Source of the DNA: Oegoconia quadripuncta
Taxonomy: Eukaryota; Arthropoda; Insecta; Lepidoptera; Autostichidae
DNA: 64,000 nt
Assembly: GCA_949316235.1 (NCBI GenBank)
Contig: OX438749.1
Coordinates: forward strand, 7,644,914-7,708,913
Direction: 5' to 3'
Positions 29,375 through 40,000 of the stretch are shown here, one piece after another (within the stretch, counting starts at the first letter, position 1; the number at the start of each line of letters is the position of its first letter). The notes under the pieces were generated by a model that was not told the DNA's origin, did not search any database, and saw nothing but the letters and a program-made list of their open reading frames with translations. Both the position numbers and the translations under genes were made by a program.

Positions 29375-32300
29375 TTATACTTCAGCAAGCATCAGTTTAC
29401 AAATTGGCGGTGCATCTTCAAAGGTCACTTCGAATTGTCGCCCGAGTTCTTCAAAAGGTACTTCGTAGACCGTCTTCCATCCCTCTTTGTCAGCCGCCTT
29501 CTGAGTGCCGAGTGAGGTCATCCAAGCCATTGTCATAGGAACACCCTGATCTATGGCCTGCATTCGTCTGAAAAAAAAATTAACTATGTTTTACCTCAAC
29601 CACACCTGATGTTAAGTGAAAAGGAGGCTTAAGGCAAAAGTGTGCTAACACGGAACATAGTTTATTTGGAGGAATAGTTACGAAATGTAACAACGCTAAC
29701 GCTACATATATATATACGAGTACTATAGGCTACATACTTTCATCCATTTCATTAGGGTAACTCTCGGATAGGTGCCCGGTGGGGGGGATAAGTGCCTCGT
29801 TTTTAAAAACTCTAAGTAATAAACCAAATCTCGATCTAACTACCTATTTATTATGAAGCTCTACCCGTCCCCTGCCAGCACACGGAGAGCAACTGCGAGG
29901 TGTCCACGCAGCTACTTGATAGCACCAAACGAAAATTTTTACGCGCGAAATTTTAGTTATTGTTAATTTTGGATACTTTTTACAGTAGTGTCACTTATTA
30001 TCAATAAGGTAAGAATTTTTATGGCTGATTTCATATTAAGGCTAAGAGTCTAAAGAACGTGTTTTAGTTGCTTTTATTAATATTTTTATTTTCTTAGATT
30101 TATTTACTAACATTTACCTTCCTTCCTTCCTTCCTTCCTGTCCTTCTCCAAAAGGACAGAATCCCCGAGGCATCTATCCTCCACAAAAAGGATAGATGCC
30201 CAGGGGCAAGTTTCTGCCTACCTCAACGGGCTGTTTGAGCATATGTATTTATTATTTATATTACTTAACTTCCTCTATTTTTTAATTTTTAGTAAAACAT
30301 ATAAGTATCTACTAATCATAACTTCACATTTAACTTTTCATTAGTGTTGCGGATAAAAAAACATAAAAATAATAATTCATTTGCCCTACTCAAAAATGGC
30401 GGGGAGGATAGATGCCTTATCAGGGGAAGGGCATCTATCCTCCGCACTTGTCAGGGGTAAAGTGTTAACGTTATAATACTCAAATTTGGACAGGATACAT
30501 AATGGTATGCAAACATATTATTCAATTATTATATACCTTAAATTTATAGGTATTTCAATGTAAGATATATATCCTCCGAACCGTATTTACTCGAAGGTCA
30601 TCTATTCTCTACTGGATCATATCCCCCAATTTTTAAAGGTCTGCAAGAATTTTCGTAACTCTAAAATTCGCATGTTCCTGAAAAGGTTACTATAATGCTT
30701 TTGTAGCTGAAAGACCGATCTATCTTTGTCTGAAAATGAGACGTCGGTATTGTCAATGGGTTTTGAGGAAGAGAGTGAATACAAAAGTGGGGCACCTATC
30801 CGGGAGTTAGCCTAGTGTAAGCCTACCTCACTTTCAAAAATTGTGTGGCGATTCCAAGTCCCCTGTAGGCCGGGTGAACTACAACCCCTCTGCCTTCGTG
30901 ATAACCATGTGAGATGTACTTCTCTTTGATATTGTGCATTTTAGCCAATCCCATAATAATTTCGAGTAATTTTCGCACCTGCTTTGTCTGTACCTGAAAT
31001 TATAAAAAAAACACAGTAAGAACAATCCGCATGCAAATCAAATAGAGTCTAACAGTTGACAAAAGCAATCATCAAAAATAGGTAGGCACATCTAGGTGCA
31101 TTAAATTTAACGGGGCGTAGACTTTGTACACCTAGGTGATTTACCGGTGTATCGAGTCTAACGGTACGTAGACTTTATTCACCTAGATGATCCACAGGTG
31201 TATTAACGGTCAGTAGACTAGTTCACCCAGGTGATTTTCTCTGGGTGCATTAAGTCTAATAAACCTAAATCGGTCAGTTAAAAGTGCAAGAATAAATTAC
31301 AATATTGATTAAAACTGTTTTACGAGTAATATTATTATGTTTTTTGGTCGATTTTCTGTGGAAAGTGATGCATTTTTTTACAACATAAATCACCATTTCA
31401 TTTTGTATATCTTATTTGGCTAAGTATCGTTGTAATTGTTTTTTTTTAGTATATGCAATAAAGTGTTATAACAATAACAGTTCGCCAACGAAGTCGATGT
31501 GTGACTGAGTTCCTATTGATTCCAAACCCTCGTTTTAACACCAATGAAATGGTGACATTTTGATTGTTTCACGACCCGGTCCATACGCAATATAGAATAT
31601 GCATATATACGAATATGGAACCTCCCCCTTTTTTGGAGTCTGGTAAAAATGTTAATGTCTATTTTCGATATGGTAGTAAGTGTAATAAAGAAAATAACCT
31701 GTGAATCTATATCTTTTAAATCATCATTGTCGTCTTGTTTCACTAATGACACTGTTGATACTCCTAAAATATCTCCTTTGGGGTCCGAATTATCTAAGCA
31801 GCAGATAACCGTGGACATAACTGGTTTCTTTAAAAACCCTGATAGCAGTTGTCTACACTCTTCATTAGATTCTGGATATCTGAACGCACCTGTGAACAAG
31901 AAATATGAGGTTAAATATCCACTCGTATTGTGGAGTTGGTTAAGAAGAGAAGAGATGGGATCAATCATTCATCATCAGCCCGTAAACATCCCACTGCAGG
32001 GGTCTAGGCCTTCCCTCATATTTGAGGGAGTATGGGCCGTAGTGCACCACGCTGGCCCAATGCGGGTTGGGGACTTCACATGCCTTCGAATTTTTATTTC
32101 TCAGGCATGCAGGTTTCCTTACGGCGTTTTCCTTCACCGTTTAGGAGCAGTCGGATAAATGCACAAGTAAAGTAATTAAATTAAATTTAAAAACTCATTG
32201 GCCTGGGAATTGAACCCGAACCTCCTAAATTGAGAGACCGCGTCTTAACCGCTGAGCTACCGACGCTCATGTGGGTCATCAAGAGATGGGTTATTTCTAT

Positions 32301-33559
32301 TCTTTTTAAGTCACACAGCACCAAAAACATCTAAAGACTTATACATTTCAACAGCGATGGGCTCCTCACCCTCTGCCACGTGTGCGTTTCTGTATATTTC
32401 GAAAGTGTACCCTGGATGTTTGTTTCAAGCATTAATCTTTTAATGCTTGGAACACCCAAACGCTTTAGTTTGAATGGTTTTGCAAATGGGGTGGCCATTT
32501 GCAAAACTTAACCAGCCTTTTCAACTGCGTCTGTGGCTCAATGTAACCAACATAAAGTTTACGAAACGGGGACGCGGGTTCGATTCCCATGTTTTGTACA
32601 CGGTTTGGTTGGTCGTACGGCATTTATAAAATCCTCCTGAGTAACACCATGTTTTCTGAGTCAGCCGTTAAGCAACAATAATTTATTATATTTTTTTATT
32701 TATTAAGGACAAACAACAGCAGATTGGACAGATATACAAGAGTAAAATAAATAAATATAAAATTACGGAGGATACAAAGCCGAGCTATGCTATCCAGCTC
32801 TCAAGACAAGCCATATAAAGCGAAATATTTTGCTTTAAGTATACCTTTGTGTCTTTTGCATCTACAGAAAAGCTGAAATTCAGATCAATGTCAAGTTCAA
32901 AGAAATTCTTATGTAGTTACATGAATAAAACCAAACTAAATTCTCTCCATGAAACGATCACGGTGCTAATGGTGTACGAACATAGGACGCATAAAAAATG
33001 CGCTGGATAATAATTTTGAAAACGCCTAACACCCGTCGTTTTTCGTCACGAGTTAAGTAACTATATAAGTATTTAAAAACCAAGAAACCCGACAGTATAC
33101 TTCGTATTTTGCGCGCGCCATAAACCATCTACTAGACACTCCATCTATCAAGACGAATCCATGCATCAGCACTTCCAAATCGGTCTTAGGCACCAAGCGC
33201 CAAAAGAACGGACATACTTCATATAAAAAACATTACCCTCCTTTCTTGGGCAGTCGGGTAAAAATTTAGCCAAATTGAGAATCTCCTTCTTTGAACTTTG
33301 TTATTAAGATATACATACCTGTTAAATTGACAAAATTTTCTGAATTTTTTTAGACACGATTGTATAAATAGGTACTTACCTAAATCGCTGTTTGCTTACC
33401 TGTAGCTTTTTGAAGATTCTCCGATGGTAGAAAATGTTCCATATTGAAGGCTATAAGATCCTCGAAGCGATCGCTCGGCAAATCTTGAAATCGGAAATTT
33501 AAGACTGTGCCATCAAGTTTAGTGGATGAAAACCTTAACCAAACTTTAGGTACGGGCAT
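29375..33559 (-). CDS. GNAT N-acetyltransferase (arylalkylamine-acetyltransferase-like), gene A
   Basis: Four exons join into 236 residues: 33559-33400, 31889-31699, 30993-30827 and 29567-29375. All introns are GT-AG and phases agree (1, 0, 2). The protein starts MPVPKVWLRFSSTK and continues FQDLPSDRFEDLI, as in the insect GNAT clade. The acetyl-CoA loop RGLGIA is at about residues 161-166 within VVVHPAYRGLGIATQFL. The last exon (SLGTQKAADKEGWKTVYEV and CKLMLAEV) is the usual C-terminal region of the clade. These enzymes transfer acetyl from acetyl-CoA to amines; the substrate here is not predictable. It is the downstream member of a tandem pair. Confidence 0.78.
29745..30822. mobile_element. 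DNA element with subterminal repeats in intron 3 of GNAT gene A
   Basis: The ends are inverted: cattagggtaactctcggat near 29749 and, on the - strand from 30820, cactaggctaactcccggat, both continuing into aggtgccc. Inside, AGGATAGATGCC occurs as two inverted pairs (30169-30180 with 30189-30200; 30405-30416 with 30430-30441), and degenerate copies sit near both ends. No transposase frame is seen. The right end lies about 9 bp past the exon 3 splice donor. No target duplication was found, so the superfamily is open. Confidence 0.6.
30119..30138. repeat. (CTTC)n microsatellite
   Basis: Five units of ccttc-type repeat inside the intron element. Confidence 0.75.
31085..31262. repeat. degenerate minisatellite in intron 2 of GNAT gene A
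   Basis: Three to four units of about 45-60 bp, each starting cac(c)taggtgat-like and containing aacggt(c)(a)gtagact and a ggtgtatt- or ggtgcatt-like piece. The units have drifted in length. Confidence 0.6.
31950..32290 (-). mobile_element. tRNA-derived SINE (family C) with 10-bp target duplication
   Basis: The element 31960-32280 reads on the - strand as a tRNA-like head (gtcggtagctcagcggttaa, box B gggttcaattccc) followed by gccgtaaggaaacctgcatg and a cccctgcagtgggatgttta end. It is bounded by a perfect 10-bp repeat, aagagatggg, at 31950-31959 and 32281-32290. It lies in intron 1 of GNAT gene A, about 60 bp upstream of exon 2. Confidence 0.85.
32519..32645 (+). repeat. SINE family B, 5' fragment
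   Basis: Diverged head (tgtggctcaatgtaac, gggttcgattccc, ggtttggttggtcg) without body or tail. Confidence 0.55.
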
Positions 33560-33604
33560 GCTGGAACAATTTAAATAATATTTAGTACTAAATTTTCAGA
33601 AGAT

Positions 33605-33769
33605 TAGGGGCCGTATTAATAAATCGATCTTAAAATTGAGATCGCATCTGCCTCAATACTATTGTTTTTGATACTGTTTTAACATGCGACAGATTCTCAA
33701 ACGTCAACTTAAGATTATATCAATGTTGAGACTGGCTTATTAATACCTACGGGCCTAGGTTTGCTATCA
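33605..33769. mobile_element. small MITE just upstream of GNAT gene A
   Basis: The ends taggggccgtattaataa and ttattaatacctacgggcct are imperfect inverted copies about 165 bp apart. The left end lies about 45 bp upstream of the gene A start codon, so it occupies the place of the 5' UTR or core promoter. Confidence 0.5.
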
Positions 33770-34888
33770 CTGATATAATAATAGCATGATATACAAGATA
33801 ATGTGCCTAGTTGTGCTCGAGATTTCATTCGCATGGACTTTAGATTATGCATGTTATCTTCTCAACACATAACTATCGACCATAGACGCTTAATGCTTTA
33901 TTCTCTGTAGTGTATGAATCACCTTCAACTCCCAGCGCCCAGCTCACGGATAAGGGCTTGGTGATTGGTGAGGCCAATCGCTTAGCGCGATACGTAATGT
34001 GCTTAACGTAACGTTTTTGGTTATGGTAGCTTTGGTAATACCGTTCAAACTTAGCGCAATCAGCCCCCAGGTACCTTCTTCTCACCCAACGTTCACTCTC
34101 ATACTCGAAGCGATTCTCTTTGATCCATTTCCTTTATATTTCTCTATAGATTTCGTCTGGGCCTGCACTCGTGTTGGCAAATTCTTCACAAGCGAATATG
34201 ACTATATTACACATATTAATACACACATATTAATCAATAACACAACTAATTTTATTCATAATAAAGCCCATAGTTTTTTGTTTTCACAAAAATAAACAGT
34301 CTATATATTGCCCTTTCCAAAGTCCCAAAGCTAGGCAGGGTCACAATGAATAAATAAATAAATAAAAGATATTTATTCATCACAAAAAGAAAACACAAGC
34401 ATACATAGAATCGAGAACCACAGTATTGTGATGAATGGGTAGGGACTCAGCAGTGTTGCTGATTTTCAGTCCCCCCGCAGAGTAGTTGCTGCCACCAAAG
34501 AAAGTATGGGTGACTCTCCAATGACTAACAATTTTTTTAATTTTTGTTTTTATCCTTAGGCGTGGCTCTGGACAATGTAGAAATTAAATTAAAATGTAAG
34601 AAATAAGAGGCTCTATCTGTTAGCACCATCTTTCGAGCCACTTTGAACAACCTTACTAAGCGACCAGAAAATCACCCACTTGAACAAAAAAAAATTGATA
34701 TTAGTAGCATAACAAAGTAGCTACAAATAGTTTCAATTTTCCTGTGGCCAGAGAGGAATGGATTGGATTTGGAGTGACAAAAAATAGACACGATTTACTT
34801 GATGATGATCGTTTATTTAAAATATATGTAGATATAGACTACGTTCATATGTATTGGGAAAAGTGATTAGGTATACACTGTTGACAAA
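33770..34888. other. intergenic stretch without a recognised gene
   Basis: Lies between the start of GNAT gene A and a LINE tail. Open frames at 33873-34085 and 33999-34295 overlap on opposite strands and resemble nothing known. Confidence 0.4.
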
Positions 34889-34889
34889 G

Positions 34890-35678
34890 TCAAAGTCAAA
34901 GTCAAAAGTCAAAAAATATTTATTTCGTAGGATAAAGATTATCACTTGAAAACGTCACATTTTTTATCTTAATATTAAAATTATTGACATTTTTGCTCAT
35001 TCGCAAAGCAGATTCCCCAGAGAAGAACGAGCAAGAAACTCAAGGGTTGCTCTTTTAAATAAGTTTGGGTTACAATTATATTATATTGTATCATGAGGCT
35101 GAATATCGCCGAGCGGTCTATGTCCATGCTTGCTTATCATCCAGATAGTCAGAAATTTTATAATAGCCTTTGGTAAATAATGTCTGTTTTATGATGGTTT
35201 TGAATTTATTTAATGGTAAATTTTGAATGTCCACTGGAACCTTATTATAAAAGCGTATACATTGCCCCTTAAATGACTTAGTGACTTTGTGTAAACGGCT
35301 GGCATGAACAGCAAGTTTATTTTTATATCTGGTATTAACATTATGTATATCACTATTTTTCTTAAACGATTCTATATTTTTTCTTACATACATTAAGTTT
35401 TCGTAAATATATTGCGATGCTAATGTTAATATATTAATTTCTTTAAATTTATTCCTAAGAGACACTCTGGGGCCCAGTCTGTAAATCGCGCGAACCGCTC
35501 GTTTCTGCAGAACAAAGATACAATTTATGTCCGTGGCATTTCCCCACAACAGAATGCCGTAGGTCAGTATACTATGGAAATAACTGAAATAGACCAACCT
35601 CGCGGACAGTATGAAGAAAGCGGGGTACCGCATTACGATTGGGCCTACGATTCTTATTTTCTTGACCTTGACAGTCAA
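34890..35678 (-). pseudogene. Jockey-like LINE, 3' end with open RT-distal segment
   Basis: A 186-residue open frame (35678-35118) holds the post-catalytic part of a reverse transcriptase: LVYFSYFHSILTYGILLWGN, LQKRAVRAIYRLGPR and ASQYIYENLMYVRKN, then the C-terminal domain with QCIRFYNKVPVDIQNLP. The 3' part has the cttgctcgttcttctctggg block and a ttgactttgactttg terminal repeat at about 34895. It is 5'-truncated, but this part is unbroken, so it is fairly young. It lies between the two GNAT genes. Confidence 0.8.
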
Positions 35679-35679
35679 T

Positions 35680-37048
35680 CACAGTGTAGAGTTTTTGGGC
35701 ATCTGTTCTATAAACAAAGGTTCAATAATACCTAAACTAAACTATAACCAAAAACGTTACATTAAGCACATTTCATATCGCGTTATGCATTTGAATGGAA
35801 ACGAATACGTTGTGTAACGATTGATCGACCGTTCTGTATCATTTATGGTATTAGGGTATGTTTTGACAGATATTTGACAACGTGTAGAACCATATGCGTT
35901 CCGTTAGGAACGTTATTCCACTGTCAAACGAACGTTTTTGTTTGAGTAGATGCCGAGCAACTTTCGCAGTCTGATGTGTTAAATGCCTGTTTTTTATTTT
36001 GAATCTTTGGGCTGTATAGTCGATTCATATAAATTATATCTTGACAGGTAATGTAGGTTACTTTTAAGATAACGTTTATAAATGAGTAAACGAGATGTTC
36101 ATATCTGTATTGCATATGTAAATACCCTACATACAATGTGTTTGTCCACATTTATGCGATTATATCCAAGTCAAAATTATACGTTATTAGACGTTAGACT
36201 TATAAATAAGTTGATCATAGGGTATAATTTTATGAAAAGGGCGATGGCACTGCAGGCATAAATATCTTATAATTTATAATAAATTATAGTTAAAAATACG
36301 TTTGGTTGATATAAAAATTGGAAAATAATTTTATACTTAACTAAATATATAGATAACGAATTTTCCAATTTTGTTACGTTTTTGAAAAACAAAAACCCTA
36401 AACAAAATTGATAAGTCCAAAACAATAATGTTAAATTTCTTTATGACGTGACGTATCGGTCATTATGCATCAGGTCAACTTGAATAGCTCTTGTCATTTC
36501 ACACACACACCTGTGTTGTCAAATGACTCCAAAACAAGGTCACCATTTGACACAGGGTTCAAATAATTATCAATCAATCAATCTTTCTAACTCTAAAAAT
36601 TCCTCATTATTTTAAAAATTCTAGACAATCCAGTTTAAAATTAGCCCCTATAGACGTTGTTTTTATTTCCCCAAAAATTTGTTACTTAAGAAACATATTT
36701 TCTATTATGTAATTTTTATAATAATACGTATGATACTTTTGAAACATCTACACTACAGGATGCAATTTCTTTCGATAATATCACTATCTCACTTTTTTTT
36801 AAATAGCCGTTACCAGCTGCGATCGCAAAGACAATTTCAATGTGAAAAAGTCTAATGTGAGTGGACTGTGGACCTTTCATAATAACTTGCTTCATCCGGG
36901 ATTCTACGTATAACTTTTGAAAACCCCATGATGACACTCTTTACAGTTGCTATTAAAATAGATGCGGGCAATTACGTTCTACAATTATTATGCCAAGTAT
37001 TACCAAGATCCTTAATAGCCAAAGGTTTTTAAACGAGAATATAGATAC
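35680..37048. other. spacer between the two GNAT genes
   Basis: No gene recognised. A 73-residue - strand open frame (36937-36716) lies just downstream of gene B and could in principle be an extra 3' exon, but I see no family support. Confidence 0.35.
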
Positions 37049-40000
37049 TTACCTCACATGAGCGAGCATTAGTTTATATAAAGGAGGTGTATTTTCGAAA
37101 GTCACTCCAAACCGTTGGCCGAGCTCATCGAAAGGGATTTCATAGACAGTCTTCCACCCGTCCCTCTCAGCTGCCTTCTGAGTTCCCAGTGACGACATCC
37201 ACGCTGACGTTTGAGGGACACCTTCCTCTACGCATACCATCCGCCTGAAAAATAAAAATGTGAACTGGATGTAAAGTAATGTAAAAATTAAAGCTGTGGT
37301 AGAAATTCTTTTTATTTTTGAAAAAAGAACTATGTCTTTCATAAAATGTTAACAAAATCTCAAACAGTAGGGTTAACTTCTTATACTGTAGATGCATTTC
37401 CTCCACGAGAATACAGAATCTGCACATTTCTGTATCACGGCATGTGAGCATATACATGCTCAGATAGCAGTGCCACGTAAATAGTCTTACAACTTACGCA
37501 AAATTGTTCCTGTTAAGTGCTAATACTATTTCAACAGCCTTTTTGTTGACGCCTTTGATTAGCATTTTGGAAATATGCCAAACCTGGCGTGTTCATCCAG
37601 TTTTCAAAAATATAACTTGTCAAGCAAGCTGACAAGTTTTGCAAGTGCATTAGCTTTTTCATTACCTTCGATGTCTGCGTGACCCGGGGACACAAGGTTC
37701 CGCGTCTATACGCTTCATTGTCATCGTCAGTATGTCCCAAATGTGGTCAGATATATCCCAAACAATGAACTCTATACATTTAATGCAATACTAAGATCTT
37801 TACCTTACTTTCAAAAATTGTGTCGCGATACCGAGGCCTCTGTAGTCGGGATGGACTATAACTCCTCGTCCTTCATAGTGTCCCTGTGACTTGTCATTAT
37901 CGTCATTTTCAGCCATTGAGTATATAATTTCAATAAATTTGCGAACCTCTTTTGTTTTTAGCTTTAAAAAATAATAAATAATGACTATTTTATAGTGTTA
38001 GCCTAATTTATGGTGTTTGGTGGTGCTGCTAAAATTTTATGTATGACATTTTATGATAAAATGTACCTATGGATACTAGGTATAAACGTAATGTTTACGA
38101 TCATTTCAGATGTACGTATAAAAAAAAAATATTTCGAACCCTTAAAGATATTATTTATGTAGTCCCAAATTAGGTAAAGTCTATATGGATCCTAGGTAAC
38201 GGATAAACAATAATTATTATTTATATACAAATAACCATGATTCGACAAAGAATATTCCTAGCCATCACTAATAATTAACCCTAGCGCAATTCGAACCCAC
38301 AACCGCTAGATTTGAAAGCAGGATCACTACTCACACCCACTAGGCTAATCGGCCATATATTGCTGTTTAATTTTAAAAATAATTTAGTTATCAAATGTCT
38401 TCTCCCTTCCGGCGTCACCTGAATCCTACAACCTTGGGATCTTCAAGAGCAGAGTAAATAGGCATTTACTGGGATCGCATGTTTCATCTTAAACCACATC
38501 GTCAGTTTCCATCACCAGAGATTGTGGACAAATGCTTATCCAGTTAATCATAAAAAAAACAGAAGAAAATGGACTGCAGAATAGATCATTGCATGGAGAT
38601 GATCTCGTATCAGAAGTTGATGCCGATTTTCACTAGCATTCAAGGACGGCAGAGCGAGAATGATTCGAATGATCACGTTAGGACTGCGATTTTTGAACTT
38701 ATCCAAGTAACGATCAGATACAATTCCACGTGCGATTTTGGTTCCGTTTTTTTGAATCATATGAAAATTGAAGTCCAAATATTATCCATTATATACAGAA
38801 ATTGTTGTACCATAACTTAGCTAACGTCAAAAGTGTCGCAGGCTATATCAATAATGTATTTGTTTTTAAAATAAAATATTTACAAAACCCAGAAGATAAT
38901 GGACTGCGAAATTTGGTCCATCTTGTATTAGTAGTTGATCCGATAATCCTAGCAAATTCGTTAAGCCGTTCGAGGTTATTTTTTTTTGTAAGATTACTAA
39001 TTTTTGGGCAAAAAACGTTTCCCAGAGTATCACACGCCAGAGTATGTTTCCCAAATTTTCATTTGGCAAAAAAACATTTGGCAAAACAACTTTTCGCAAT
39101 TTTACAGTTAGCAATACTATTTTCGGCAATTTATGGATTAAGAAATAATTACATGGCAATGTTTCATTTTACCAAGTTATGTAGTCAAATATGGTTTGGC
39201 ATAACATGTATTTCAAGTTTAAGATCCAATTTTTTTGCATGGATGTTTGTTTCACCTTGGACAAATAATTTACAGGCAAGAACTTCTATAATAATTATAT
39301 TGTTTTTATACAAATTAATTGGGGTCACAGTTCTAACCTAACCTAACCCACTTTTCTAGCAGTTCTAATCTAGCCTACGTAACTTATAAAATTTGAACGA
39401 ACTTATTTTTCGAATATAATTTTTTACAAAATAAAGCATTTGCTTAATATATATCTGACTTAATAAAACTTGAGCAAGTAAAAAGTTGCCAAATTAATAT
39501 TTGACCAAGTGATTAAAATGCGAAATATAAATTTGCTAAAGATTCTTTTCGGAAATGATACTAGGGCGATAAGTTTTTTGGGAAGTAAAATTTGACGAAA
39601 AATATTTTGCCAAATATACCGATTACCGATTTTTTACACAGTTTGTTTGTTTGTAAACGCTTTATTGCACAAAAAGGCAATTAACCGTTGGTTTGTTTCT
39701 AGAAAAAAAATGGTAAACATTTATACCAATGCCTCCAGTTGTTCTAATTCCTTATCATCTTTGCCTTTTACCATTGACATTGTAGAGATACCTATGATAT
39801 CACTATCTATAGTGTCTAAACCGTCGTCAAAGTAGCATACTGCCACAGAACAGTTAGGTTGTTTCATCAGTTCACTCATTAATACACCAAACTCCTCTAC
39901 AGCATCTGGATTTTTGTGAATACCTGAAACAAAATGTATTAACAGTATTCACTCTTATTTAGTATGAATAATTTTAATATGAAAATTTATAAATTTATTT

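Noticed and set aside
36716..36937. Extra 3' exon of GNAT gene B
   Set aside because: No acceptor in a supportable phase and no similarity to the family C-terminus.
38802..39341. 179-codon open frame with many hydrophobic residues, and its - strand shadow
   Set aside because: It is produced by the degenerate GGCAAA/TTTGCC word block and is low in complexity.
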